Assembly (NCBI GenBank): GCA_011799875.1
Contig: CM022302.1
Coordinates: forward strand, 56,337,599-56,401,598
DNA: 64,000 nucleotides
From: Thinopyrum elongatum
Taxonomy: Eukaryota; Streptophyta; Magnoliopsida; Poales; Poaceae
Reading direction: 5' to 3'
Shown: positions 10,226-22,277 of the stretch, one piece after another
Position numbering within the stretch: the stretch's first letter is position 1
Layout: each line of letters begins with the position of its first letter
The notes under the pieces: generated by a model
The model's input: the letters and a program-made list of their open reading frames with translations, nothing else
Told to the model about the DNA's origin: nothing
Databases searched by the model: none
Program-made: the position numbers and the translations under genes

Positions 10226-10435
10226 TGATACATCTCCAACGTATCTATAATTTATGAAGTATTCATGCCATGTTTACAACAATTTTATATGGTTTTGGTA
10301 TGATTTGATAAGAACTAACCCAGACGGACGCTGTTTTCAGAAGAACTACCATGACGTCGTTTTTTGTGTGTAGAAATATAAGTTCTCGGAATGGGCTGAA
10401 AATTTACGGTGATCGTTTATGGACCAGAAGAGACC
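10226..10435 (+). mobile_element. LTR a (outer element 5' LTR, truncated)
   Basis: It starts TGATACATCTCC directly after MULE transposase sequence (GGTAAT) and carries the outer-variant LTR start (CCATGTTTACAACAATTTTA then TATGGTTTTGG). After about 210 bp, at AGAGACC, it jumps straight into internal sequence (CTATGCATAGGAAGTGGG), deleting the rest of the LTR, the primer site and most of the acidic ORF. The shared bases at the junction are only one or two C, suggesting illegitimate recombination. Confidence 0.8.
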
Positions 10436-13400
10436 CTATGCATAGGAAGTGGGTTAGACTTCAATGTACTTGCCATGTGATTCATGATGCTCTCTTTATA
10501 TTTCAATTCTTTACTTTTATGCGATCATCATTGAAATCATCATGCCTAGCTAAAAAGGCATTAAAGAAAAGCGTTTGTTGGGAGACAACCCAACATTTAC
10601 TCCTACTGTTTTTGTGTGTTCACATGATTAGGCTACGGTATTAATCATGTTTTATAGGTTTTTTTTCAATAAAGTTCCAAGTATAGCCTTTGGGATAGTG
10701 TGGATGACAGTTGACTTGATTCTGTCCAAAAACAGAAACTTTTGCATCCAGTACAAAAATGACTATCTTTTACTGGAACCTGGAAAAATTGTGAATTTTT
10801 TACAGTTGATGGGTATAAAAAATTTCTACGATTTCCTAATTTTTCAGAACTTTTGGAGTTACATAAGTATGACCTTAATTCAGATCTTTATGTACTGTTC
10901 TGTTTTTGACAGATTCTGTTTGCAATGCATAGTTTGCTTGTTTTATGGTTTCTATGGCTTATATTGCTTAATATAAATTGTGAAAATTTTAGAGTAAATT
11001 TGGAATTATGTGGAAACAATTATGAATCTTATCTTGACACTACCAAAGTGAATGATTTGTCTTTATCATACTAACCCATCTCACGAAGTTCCGTTAAGTT
11101 TTGTGTGATTGAAGTTTTCAAGTTTTGGGTGAGATATTGATATGAGGAGAATAAGGAGTGACAAGATCCTAAGATTGGAGATTCCCAAGGAACCCCAGGG
11201 TAATATTCAAGGAATATACAAGCAACTAAGCTTGGGGATGCCCCGGAAGGCATCCCCTCTTTCGTCTCCAACATTATCATTAACCTTACTTGGGCTATAA
11301 TTTTATTCATCACATGATATGTGTTTTGCTTGGAGCGTCATTTTATTTCATTAGTATTTGCTTGATGTTATTTAGAATGATGTTTTGTGTCTTTTACTTC
11401 AATAAAAGTGTCAAGGATAGCCTTTACCATGCTTATTTTGCAAGTCTATATGTTGCTGTTTGAAAACAGAATGTTGCACGCTAGTGCGTGAATTATTGAG
11501 AAAGGTCAGTATAAGATAAAATGTTGAAATGTTTTTCAAAATAAGTTATGATAAATTTTATACATTGTGGTAAATTTTCAGAATTTTTGGCGTTAGGAAA
11601 GTGTGAGTAAAATTGCACTCTTTACACACTGTACTGTTTAGACAGATTGCTGTTATGTTTGCATATGCTTGCTTGTTTAATGATTCTACTTGAGGATGGA
11701 AGTATTAAATATGCAGAGGCATTTAGTATGCAATGTTAAATAATAATTTTAGTGATTTTTTAAAGTAGAGAATGATAAGGTGTTGCATTGATTTATACTA
11801 ACTTATCTCACGAGTTCTTGTTGAGTTTTGTGTGGATGAAGTTTTTAAGATTTAAGGAAACCGTGATATAAAAGGAATTAGGGAGACACAAAAGCTCAAG
11901 ATTGGGTATGCCCAAGGCATCCCAATATAACATTTCAAGAAGTCTCAAGCATCTAAGCTTGGGGATGCTCCGGTAGGCATCCCACCTTTCTTCATCAACA
12001 ATTATCGGTTACTATCGGTTGAGCCTAAGTTTTTGCTTCTTCACATGAGCTGTGCTATTCTTGGAATGTCATTTTATTTTGTTTTGCTTGATGTTTTAAT
12101 AAAATACTTAGATCTGAAAGTTTTTAAATAAGAGAGAGTCCTCAAATAGCTACCCATTTACTTAACTACTCGCATGATCTTCACTTATATCTTTTTGGAG
12201 TAGTTTGTCATTTACTCTTGTGCTTCAGTTATATCCTATGAGTAAATTGTTGAATGAAGTGAATATCATGAAGTTGAAATTATATCATGCCTAGTGGTAA
12301 CTTCACATTGGGTTTAGAAAGTGAAATCTTTTGAAGCTTGACAATCACAATATTGGTCATACAAGCAATTCATGAATGATTAGTATATGGAAGAGAAGTT
12401 TCACATACAAATATATTATCTTGGACATCTTCTATGATTCTGAATACCCATTAATTATTTTCAAACTTGAGAAAATTAGTTGAATTTCGACAAGGAAGAC
12501 AACATAATGAGTTATGGTCGTGTATATTTGCATAGAAGTTATATTGTTATGGATCCTCCAACATGTGGTGTTTGCCAAGGATCTTTTGCTAGCCAAAAAT
12601 TCGTACTAAGTAGAGATACTACTTGTGCATCCAAAAACCCTTAAACCCAGTTTCTTGCCATGAGTATCCACCATACCTATCTATGGATTGAATAAGATCC
12701 ATCAAGTAAGTTGTCATCGGTGCATAAAGCAATAAAAATTACTCCTAAATATGTTCGATCTTTTATTGTAAGGGAAAATTGAGCGTTGTACGAATTTGTG
12801 ATGGCAAAGTAATAAAAGCGACAGATTGCATAATAAAGGTTTCTATCATAAGGGGCAATATAACGTGACGTTCCTTTGCATTAAGAGTTTGGGCATCCAA
12901 AAATAAAAAGCGCATGACAACCTCTGCTTTCCTCTGCGAAGGGCCTATCTTTTACTTTTCAGTATTTAATTTTATGCAAGAGTCAATAGTATGCATTCTC
13001 ATTTTAACCTCAATTATTCTCTAGTTGGCAAGCATCATGTGGTGGGGAAAGATCTAGGCACATATGGCCAGTCAAATATATTTGATCATGATTTATTATT
13101 GTTAACAATTATCTCTATGATAAATGAGTTGGGAGGCGAAATATTAAGCCCCTATCTTTCTCTGTGTTCGATGGATGCCATTTGTTCTAAAAATATGCTT
13201 TGAGTACTAGCAATCATAGAAGACTATATGATGATTGAGTATGTGGAGCTCGTACTTAGACTCTGTTGAATAAGTTGAATTGCAATTGTTTGGTGACTAA
13301 TAATATAGGTTTTTGAGTTTCAAGTGAATTCATTGTTTGAACCTTAACATGTGAATTGGTTGCTACTTTAACATGAGAAGTTTTATGAGAAAGAATTGTT

Positions 13401-13534
13401 GTTATGATGCTAGGAAAAGTGATTGAAATTATCATTGATCAAACTTATGCACTTTGCTAGCATTCACACATCATAAATTATTTCTTTTATCATTTACCTA
13501 CTCGAGGACGAGTAGGAATTAAGCTTGGGGATGC
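10436..13534 (+). mobile_element. Internal segment I1 of the outer element (5' part deleted)
   Basis: It begins in the last codons of the acidic ORF (MHRKWVRLQC, about 10439) and continues through the long non-coding 3' internal region to the polypurine tract at 13521-13534. It contains two hairpin-capable copies of AAGCTTGGGGATGC-like sequence (11228-11257 and 11955-11983). No retroviral-type domain is seen in either orientation. Confidence 0.75.
13521..13534 (+). promoter_or_regulatory. Polypurine tract before LTR b
   Basis: AAGCTTGGGGATGC directly abuts the TG of LTR b. The same 14 bases abut LTRs e, f and g, which identifies them as the plus-strand priming site of the family. Confidence 0.7.
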
Positions 13535-15148
13535 TGATACGTCTCAAATGTATCTATAATTTATGAAGTATTCATGCCATGTTTACAACAATTTTATATG
13601 GTTTTGGTACGATTTGGTTGGAATTAACCTAGACTGACGTTATTTTCAGCAGAACTACAGTGATGTTGTTTTTTGTGCAGAAATAAAAGTTCTCCAAATG
13701 CAACGAAACTTTTTGACAATTTTTTTGGAACAAAAGTGGCACCAGAAGCTTCATGGGAGGGCCAGAAGAGCCACGAGGTGGGCACAACCCACCAGGGCGT
13801 GCCAGAGGGGCCTGGCTCACCTCGGTGGGTTGTGGTCACCTCAAGGCCCATCTTTGCGTGAAACCGACGCCCAAAAATCCTATAAATACAGGAAACCCCC
13901 AGAAATAATCCTAGATCAGAAGTTCCATCGCCGCAAGCCTCTGTAGCCACGAAAAACCAATCTAGACCCCGTTTCGGCACCTTGCCGGAGGGGGAAATCA
14001 TCACCGGTGGCCATCTTCATCATCCCGGCGGCCACCATGATGAGGAGGGAGTAGTTCACCCTCGGGGCTGAGGGTTTGTACTAGTAGCTATGTATTTAAT
14101 CTCTCTCTCTCTCCCTCGTGTTCTTGAGTTGGCACGATCTTGATGTATCGCGAGCTTTGTTAAGATAGTTGGATCATATGGTGTTTTCACCTCTCTATCT
14201 TGTTGTGATAAATTGAGTTTTCCCTTTGAGATTTCGTTTTAACGGATTGAATACTTTTATGGATTTGAGAGCACTTGATCTCTGTCTTGGCACTCAACTC
14301 GCGGATTCCTGAGGTGACATTGGGATAATATATCCATAGGGGTTGATGCACGTTTTCTTCCTTGTTTCTCCGGTAGAAATCTTGGGGCACTCTTTGAGGT
14401 TCTTTGTGTTGGATTGAGTATTATGAATCTGAAATTGTTTGATGCATATCGTATAATCAACTCACGGATACTCGTGGTGACATTGGAGTATCTAGGTGAC
14501 ATTAGAGTTGGTTGATGTGTATCATATGGTGTTATTTTAGTATGAACTCTTGGATAGATTGATCGGAAAGGATAACTCAGTGTTATTTTAGTATGAACTC
14601 TTAGATAGAACGATCGAAAAGGATAACTTTGAGGTGGTTTCGTACCCTACAAACAATTTCTTCTTATGTTCTCCGCTAGATAGGAACTTTGGAGTGATTC
14701 TTCATCGCACGTTGAGAGATGGTTATATGATCCAGTTATATTAGCATTGTTGAGAGATTGCACTAGTGAAAGTACGAACCCTAGGCCTCATTTTCAAGCA
14801 TTGCAATACCGTTTGTGCTCCGTTTTATCAATTGCTACCTTGCTATTTTTTTATTGTTCCTACTACAAAAATCAATATCTACTATCATTACTACACTTGT
14901 ATCACCATCTCTTCGCCGAACTAGTGCACCTATACAATTTACCATTGTATTTGGTGTGTTGGGGACACAAGAGACTTTTTATTATTTGGTTGCAGGGTTG
15001 TTTGAGAGAGACCATCTTCATCCTACGCCTCCCACGGATTGATAAACCTTAGGTCATCCAATTGAGTAAAATTTTCTACTGTCCTACAAAACTCTGCGCT
15101 TGGAGGCCCAACACGAGTCTACAAGAACAAGTTGTGCAGTAGACATCA
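13535..15148 (+). mobile_element. LTR b (shared central LTR of the outer element)
   Basis: It has a complete TG...CA structure, about 1614 bp, with a TATA-like TATAAATA at 13881. It has a polypurine tract on its left and a primer site on its right, so it acts as 3' LTR of the a-b unit and 5' LTR of the b-h unit. The first 140 bp are of the a/h variant; from about 13690 it resembles the c/f/g type (ACGAAACTTTTTGACAATTT), so it may be a recombinant LTR. Confidence 0.85.
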
Positions 15149-15158
15149 AGCTCTTTTC

Positions 15159-15176
15159 TGGCGCCGTTGCCGGGGA
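15159..15176 (+). promoter_or_regulatory. Primer-binding site (tRNA-Asp type)
   Basis: TGGCGCCGTTGCCGGGGA is complementary to the 3' end of plant tRNA-Asp(GTC), which ends TCCCCGGCAACGGCGCCA. It lies 10 bp after the end of LTR b. Confidence 0.85.
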
Positions 15177-15273
15177 GGTGAGTGCTTGAAGGTATATCTT
15201 TAGATCTTGCCATTGAATCTTTTAGTTTCTTGTTTTATTACTAGTTTGGTTTATAAAATAAAACTACAATAAA

Positions 15274-16078
15274 ATGGAATTGATGTGGCCTCATATTATT
15301 CATCTTTATCATGTCTTTCTTGAAAAATGATGGAAAGGAAAATTGTGCTCAATTGATAGAAGAAGAATTTAATAAAATATTTGGCATAAAATCTTTGAAT
15401 GATGAGCATGATTGCAATGTTATATGTATGAATTCTTTGAATATCCATGATGCTAATGATATGCAAAGCCATAAGCTTGGGGATGCTATGTTTGATGAAG
15501 ATGATATTTTTAGTCCCCCAAGTTTTGATGAGAAAATTTATTATGATGATAGTGTGCCTCCTATTTATGATGATTATATTGATGAAAGTGGGTTTGGAAG
15601 AGTGTCAGCTTTATGTAATAATGATCCCACTATTTTGGAGGGTGTTGAATTTTATTGTAAAAATTATGAAAGTGGATTTGGAGAGGTCATGACTTTATTT
15701 AGTGATGAATCCACTATTTTGGAAGAGGTTTTAATTGACTATGATAACAAAGTTGCTGTCTATGATGATTATGGTGATGACATGTATGCTATATTGAATA
15801 ATGATGACCATGAAACTTGTCATCATGATTTTCATTTTCAATCTCATGATAGTTATTTTCTTGAGTTTGCTCCCACTACTATTCATGAGAATAAATTTGC
15901 ATATGTGGAGAGTAATAAAATTTCTATGCTTGTGGATCATGAAAAGAATGCTTTATGTGATTGTTATATTGTTGAATTTATTCATGATGCTACTGAAAAT
16001 TATTATGAGAGAGGACCTTATGCTTCTACATATCTCAATAATATCAAGTTTCCTCTCTATGTGTTGAAAAATTTGTAG
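15274..16078 (+). pseudogene. Acidic retroelement ORF, copy in I2
   Basis: This is the longest open copy (255 codons from 15311). It is rich in Asp/Glu/Tyr/His: DGKENCAQLIEEEFNKIFGI, KLGDAMFDEDDIFSPPSFDE, then VEFIHDATENYYERG near the end. The ATG used by the other copies corresponds to 15274 here, but one extra A near 15321 puts it out of frame. TAG at 16076-16078 replaces a Lys codon, removing about 45 C-terminal residues (ending KIPMHRKWVRLKC...FQFLSFM in other copies). No known gag, protease, RT or envelope motif is seen and there are no clear membrane segments. Because the same protein frame recurs in other segments it was once a real coding region of this element family. Function is unknown. 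Confidence 0.65.
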
Positions 16079-17881
16079 TTATGCTTGTTTTGCCTTCCTA
16101 TGCTAGTTTACTCTTGCTCCCATAAGTTGTTTGCTCACAAAATTCCTATGCATAGGAAGTGGGTTAGGCTTAAATGTTCTAGTCATATGCTTCATGATGC
16201 TCTCTTTCTGTTTCAAATTTTATCTTCTATGTGAGCATCATTGAAATCAGCATGCTTAGCTAAAAAGGCATTAAAGAATAAACGCTTGTTGGGAGACAAC
16301 CCAATATTTACCCCTACTGTTTTGGTGTGTTTACATGATTATGATACTGTAGTTATCATGTTTTATAGCTTTTGTTTCAATAAACTGCCAAGTCAAGCCT
16401 TTGGGATAGTGTGGATGATAGTTGACTTGATTCTGTGAAAAAAACAGAAACTTTTGCGCCCAGTTCTAGAATTTTGTAAATTAACAGAAATGTGATTTTG
16501 CTCTGAATTTTTTAGAAATGATTGATATACAAATTTCCTATGTTTTCCTAATTTTTCGAAATTTTTGGAGTAGCAGAAGTATGGTCAATATTCAGATTAC
16601 TACAGAGTGTTCCGTTTTTTACAGATTCTGTTTTCAATGCATAGTTTGCTTGTTTTAGTGTTTCCATAGATTATATTAAGTGATATAAATTGTGGAAATG
16701 ATGGAGTACTGTAGGCATTATGTGGAAACAATTATGAATCTTTTCTTTGACAGCACCAAAGTGAATGGTTTGTTTTATTATACTAACCTATCTCACCAAA
16801 TTCCGTTAAGTTTTGTGTGATTGAAGTTTTCAAGTTTTGTGTGAGATATCAACATCAGGAGAATAAGGAGTGGAAAGACCCTAAGATTGGGGATGCCCAA
16901 GGCACCCCAAGGTAATATTCAAGGAATACCCAAGCAACTAAGCTTGGGGATGCCCCGAAAGGCATCCCCTCTTTTGTCTCCAACATTATCGGTAACCTTA
17001 CTGGGAGCTATATTTTTATTCGTCACATGATATGTGCTATCCTTGGAATGTCATTTTATTTTGTTTTGGTTGTTGTTTGAATAAAATACTTAAGATCTGA
17101 AATTCATAAATGAGATAGAGTCTTCACATAGCTACTTAATTATTTGACTACTCATTGATCTTCACTTATATCTTTATGGAGTAGTTTGTCATTTACTCTC
17201 GTGCTTCAATTAGATCCTATGAGTAAATGGTTGAATGAATTGAATATCATAAATCTGAAATTATATATGTTTCATATGCTTATCCCATGGGGAGTAATGA
17301 CTTCACATATAAGAAGTATAGGTGGTAAAATTTATTGAAAGTTAGCAAACACAACATTGGTCACTTGAACAATTCATGAAAGAATATTGAAGGAAGAGAG
17401 ATTTCACATATAAATATACTATCTTGGACATCTTCTATGATTGTGAGACCCATTAATTATTTTCAAACTTGAGAAAATTAGTTGAAGTTGGACAAGGAAG
17501 ACAACGTAATGAGTTATGTTTGGGTATATTTGTATAGAAGTTATATTGTTATGGATCCTCCAACATGTGGTGCTTGCTTAGGATTCTTTGCTAGCCTTCA
17601 CCTGTACTAAGCGGGAATACTACTTGTGCATCCACTTCCTCGAACACAAAGTTATTCCATATGAGTCCACCATACATACCTATATGCGGTATTTACCTGC
17701 CGTTCCAAGTAAATTTGCATGTGCCAAACTCTAAATCTTCAAATAATAAATTGTTTTATATGCCCAAATCACTCATGAATCGACAGGGGGCGGTCAGTAT
17801 TTTCCATGTTAGGTGGGTTATTCTCACGATGAGTGTTTATTCGCTTGTCATTCACGAGAAAGTGGCTGGTCATTAGGATGC

Positions 17882-17886
17882 CAAAT
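17882..17886. repeat. Probable left target-site duplication of the middle element (CAAAT)
   Basis: CAAAT precedes LTR c, and CCAGT follows LTR g at 38291-38295. Segment I4 has CCAGT at the homologous place after GATGC, so the right copy looks original and the left copy carries two substitutions. Confidence 0.5.
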
Positions 17887-19574
17887 TGATACGTCTCCAA
17901 CGTATCTATAATTTATGAAGTATTCATGTTGTTTTATTATCATTCTTGGATGTTTTACAATCATTTTATAGCAACTTTATATCATTTTTTGTGACTAACC
18001 TACTGACATAGTGCCCAGTGGCAGTTGCTATTTTTTTGCTTATTTTTTACATCGCAGAAAATCTATACCAAACGGAGTCCAAACGCAGCGAAACTTTTTG
18101 GAGAATTTTTATGGACCAGAAGACACAACTTGGGCCAAAGAAGTACCAGAGGGGTGCCCCGAGGGGGGCACAACCCACCTGGGCGCGCCTGGGGGGCCAA
18201 GCGAGCCCTGGTGGGTTGTGCCCACCTCGGTGGCCTCCCGCACCGCCTCTTCACCCTATAAATTGCCAAATATTCCAAAAACCCTCGGGGTAAGGCTAGA
18301 TCGGAAGTTCCGTCACCGCAAGCCTCTATAGCCATGAAAAACCAATCTAGACCCCGTTCTGGCACCCTGCCGGAGGGGGGAAATCATCACCGGTGGCCAT
18401 CTTTGTCATCCATGATGAGGAGGGAGTAGTCCACCCTCGGGGCTGAGGGTTTGTACCAGTAGCTATGTGTTTAATCTCTCTCTCTCTCGTGTTCTTGAGA
18501 TGTCACAATCTTGATGTGTCGCGGGCTTTTTTAATATAGTCGGATCATATGGTGTTTTCCCCTCTCTATCTTGTGATGAATTGAGTTTTCCCTTTGAGAT
18601 TTTGTTTTATCGGATTAAATACTTTTATGGATTTGAGAACACTTGATGTATGTCTTGCTATGAATACCTATGGTGACAATGGGGTATCATATTGATTCAC
18701 TTGATATGTGTTTTGGCACTCAACTCGCGGATTCCCGAGGTGACATTGGGGTAATCTATGCATAGGTGTTGATGCATGTTCTCGTCTTTGTTTCTCCGGT
18801 AGAAATCTTGGGGCAGTCTTTGATGTTCTGTGTGTTGGATTGAGTATTATGAATCTGAAATTGTTTGATGTGTATCGTATAATTAACTCATGGATACTTG
18901 TGGTGACATTGGAGTATCTAGGTGACATTAGAGTTGGTTGATGCGTATCATATGGTCTTACTTTAGTACGAACTCTTGGATAGATCAAACGGAAAGAATA
19001 ACTTTGTGTTATTTTAGTATGAACTCTTGAATAGATCGAAAGGAAAGAATAACTTTAAGGTGGTCTCGTACCCTACAAACAATTTCTTCTTATGTTCTCC
19101 GCTAGATAAGAACTTTAGAGTGATACTTCATCGCACATTGAGGGAAGATTATATGATCCAATTATATTAGCATTGTTGAGAGATTGCACTAGTGAAAGTA
19201 CGGACCCTAGGCCTCATTTTCAAGCATTGCAATACCGTTTGTGCTCCGTTTTATCAATTTCTACCTTGCTGTTTTTTATTGTTCCTATTACAAAAATCAA
19301 TATCTACTATCCATATTACACTTGTATCACCATCTCTTCGCCGAACTAGTGCACCTATACAATTTACCATTGTATTTGGTGTGTTGGGGACACAAGAGAC
19401 TTTTTATTATTTGGTTGCAGGGTTGTTTGAGAGAGACCATCTTCATCCTACGCCTCCCACGGATTGATAAACCTTAGGTCATCCAGTTGAGGGAAAATTG
19501 CTACTGTCCTACAAAACTCTGCGCTTGGAGGCCCAACACGAGTCTACAAGAATAAAGTTGCGTAGTAGACATCA
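17887..19574 (+). mobile_element. LTR c (5' LTR of the middle element)
   Basis: Complete, 1688 bp, TG...CA. It is the middle variant (TATTCATGTTGTTTTATTAT). The TATA-like TATAAAT lies at 18257. There is no polypurine tract to its left, and a primer site to its right. It has two copies of the TTTTAGTACGAACTCTTG repeat. Confidence 0.9.
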
Positions 19575-19584
19575 AGCTCTTTTC

Positions 19585-19602
19585 TGGCGCCGTTGTCGGG
19601 GA
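19585..19602 (+). promoter_or_regulatory. Primer-binding site (tRNA-Asp type, one mismatch)
   Basis: TGGCGCCGTTGTCGGGGA is the same site as after LTR b with C changed to T at one position. The copy after LTR f carries the identical mismatch, supporting shared ancestry of c and f. Confidence 0.8.
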
Positions 19603-19699
19603 GGTAAGTGCTTGTAGGTATATCTTTAGATCTTGCAATCGAATATTTTAGTTTCTTGTTTTATCACTAGTTTGGTTTGTAAAAGAAAACTACAAAAAA

Positions 19700-20455
19700 A
19701 TGGAATTGAGGTTGCATCATATTGTTCATCTTTATAATGTCTATCGTGAAAATGATGGAAAGGAAAATTGTGCTCAATTGATAGAAGAAGAATTTAATAA
19801 AATATTTGGCATAAATGATGATGATGATTGCAATGTTGTTGGTGTGAATTCTTTGAATATTCATGATGCTAATGATATGAAAAGCCATTAGCTTGGGGAT
19901 GCTATGTTTGATCAAGATGATATTTTTAGTCCCCCAAGTTTTGATGAGAATATTTACTATGATGAAAGCATGCCTCCTATTCATGATGATTATGGTGATG
20001 ACAGTATGCTATATTGAATAATGATAACCACGAAACTTGTCATCATGATTTAATTTTCAATCTCATGATAGTTACTTTGTTGAGTTTGCTCCCACTACTA
20101 TGAATGAGAAATTTTTTGCTTATATGAAGAGTAACAAAAATTTTATGCTTGTGGATCATGAAAAGAATTATTTATGTGAAAGTTATATTGTTGAATTCAT
20201 TCATGATGACACTGAAAATTATTAAGAGAGAGGAACATATGCTTTTACATATCTCAACAATATCAAGTTTTCTATCTTTATGTTGAAAGTTTTGAAGTTG
20301 CACTTGTTTTGCATTCCTATGCTAGTTGATTCTTGTTCCCATAAGTTGTTTCCTAAGAAAATACCTATGCATAGGAAGTGGGTTAGACTTAAATGTGCTA
20401 GCCATATGCTTCATGATGCTCCCGTTATGTTTCAATTCTTATCTTTTATCTGAGC
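19700..20455 (+). pseudogene. Acidic retroelement ORF, copy in I3
   Basis: The start MELRLHHIVHLYNV is present at 19700. TAG at 19889-19891 replaces the Lys codon of the conserved SHKLGDAM stretch, and further stops and shifts follow (including TAA in TENY-ERE near 20224). The recognisable C-terminal codons are near 20370-20450. Relative to I2 it lacks the middle repeat of the SGFGRV/ESGFGEV block, as does the copy in I6. Confidence 0.6.
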
Positions 20456-22272
20456 ATCATTGAAATCATCATGCCTAGCTAAAAAGGCATTAAAGAAAAG
20501 TGCTTGTTGGGAGACAACCCAACATTTATCCCTACTGTTTTTGTGTGTACACATTATTAGGCTAGTATAGTAATCATGTTTTATAGCTTTTATTTCAATA
20601 AAGTGCCATGTAAAGCCTTTGGGATAGTGTGGATGATAGTTGACTTGATTCTGTGCAAAAACAGAAACTTTTGCGCCGAGTAACAGAATTGTTTCAAATC
20701 ACTGGAGCGTTGAAAAACTCTGAATATTTTACATATGTTGGGTATACAAATTTTCTGTCTTATCCTAAATATTTAGAAATTTTGGAGTTAAAGAAGTATG
20801 ACCTTAATTCAGATCTTTACATACTGTTCTGTTTTTGACAGATTCTGTTTTCAATGCATAGTTTGCTTGTTTTATGGTTTCTATGGCTTATATTGCTTAA
20901 TATAAATTGTGGAAATTGTAGAGTACAGTAGGAATTGTGTGAGAAAAATTATTAATCTTGTCTTTGACAGTACCAAAGTGAATGATTTGTCTTTATCATA
21001 CTAACCCATCTCACGAAGTTCCGTTAAGTTTTGTGTGATTGAAGTTTTCAAGTTTTGGGTGAGATATCGATATGAGGAGAATAAGGAGTGAAAAGACCCT
21101 AAGCTTGGGGATGCCCAAGGCACCCCAAGGTGATATTCAAGGAAGATCCAAGCAACTAAGCTTGGGGACGCCCCGGAAGGCATCCCCTCTTTCGTCTCCA
21201 ACAACATCGGTAACCTTAGTTGAGACTATATTTTTATTCGTCACATGATATGAGTTTTGCTTGGAGCACTATTTTATTTTGTTTTGATTTGCTTGCTGTT
21301 ATTTAGAATAATGTTTTGTATCTTTTATTTCAATAAAAGTGTCAAGGATAGCCTTTACCATGCTTATTTTGTAACTATATGAGTTGCTGTTTCAAAACAG
21401 AAAGTTTGTCCCTGTTGCAAAAATTTCCGAGAAAAGTAAGAATGTGATAAAATGTTGAAATGTTTTGCACAATAATATATGATAAATTTTCCACAGTGTG
21501 GAAAATTTTCAGAATTTTTTGAGTTAAATAAGTATGGATACTCCTTCATCCATTACAGACTGTCCTGTTTTGGCAGATTGCTGTTATGTTTGCATTGTTT
21601 GCATATGTTTGCTTATTTAATGATTCTATTTGAGGATACGAATATTAAATATGCAGAGTCATTTAGTATGCAATGTTAAATACTTTTTTAGTGTTTTTCT
21701 ACAGTAGGGAATGATAAGGTTTTTGCAATAATAACTTATCTCACGAGTTCTTGTTAAGTTTTGTGTGGATGAAGTTTTTAAGAATTAGGGAAACCATGAT
21801 GTGAGAGGAATTAAGGAGACACAAAAACTCAAGCTTGGGGATGCCCAAGGCATCCCAAGATAATATTTCAAGAAGTCTCAAGCATCTAATCTTGGGGATG
21901 CCCCGGTGTGCACCCCACCTTTCTTTTTCAACAATTATCGGTTAGTATCGGTTGAGCCTAAGTTTTTGCTTCTTCACATGAGTTGTGCTATTCTTGGAAT
22001 TTCATTTTTTTTTGCTTGATGTTTTCTTAAAATACTTAGATCTGAAATATTTTAAATTTGAGAGAGTCCTCAATTAGCTACCCATTTACTTAACTACTCG
22101 TTTGATCTTCACTTATATCTTCTTGGAGTAGTTTGTCATTTACTCTTATGCTTCACTTGTATCCTATGAGTAAATTGTTAAATGAATTGAATATCATGAA
22201 GTTGAAATTATATGTTTATATCATGCCTAGTAGAAGCTTCACATTGGGTTTAGAAAGCGAAATCTTTTGAAG

Positions 22273-22277
22273 CTTGA
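22273..22277. repeat. Left target-site duplication of the inner element (CTTGA)
   Basis: CTTGA immediately precedes LTR d and is repeated exactly at 29835-29839 after LTR e. Confidence 0.85.

Larger units (their letters stand above)
15149..17886 (+). mobile_element. Internal segment I2 (outer element, left of the middle insertion)
   Basis: It runs from the primer site through the acidic ORF and the non-coding region with the hairpin-capable motif near 16940-16969. It stops at GGATGCCAAAT, where LTR c begins without a polypurine tract. The sequence resumes at 38291 in segment I7 at the matching position, judged by alignment to the full internal segment I4 (GATGCCCAGTCCCG at about 27447). Confidence 0.8.
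19575..22277 (+). mobile_element. Internal segment I3 (middle element, left of the inner insertion)
   Basis: It contains the primer site, a broken acidic ORF and the hairpin-motif region (two copies, about 21160 and 21890). It ends GAAGCTTGA where LTR d begins. The rest of this internal region continues at 29835 (I5): the uninterrupted segment I6 reads GAAGCTTGACAATCACAA across the same point (about 35396). Confidence 0.85.

Noticed and set aside
12991..13203. 70-codon frame MHSHFNLNYSLVG... repeated in I1, I5 and I6 as a second ORF of the element
   Set aside because: Surrounding non-coding sequence is just as similar between copies, the frame is short, and no start context or codon bias sets it apart.
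14747..15052. Recurrent 78-101 codon frames at the end of each LTR (also near 19192, 23532, 32341)
   Set aside because: They recur because the LTRs are copies. Three frames overlap in the same place, start contexts vary and no protein feature is conserved; this is LTR U5-like sequence.
15159..15176. tRNA-Asp-like sequence at four places
   Set aside because: Only the 18-base complement of the tRNA 3' end is present, right after each LTR. These are primer-binding sites, not tRNA genes.
18011..18365. Frames with Pro/Gly-rich translations in the LTR GC-rich portion (also 22386-22780, 28261-28597, 31155-31530, 36674-37095, 39331-39706)
   Set aside because: Found in equivalent positions of every LTR on both strands. 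The segment is the LTR promoter and leader with a TATA box inside.
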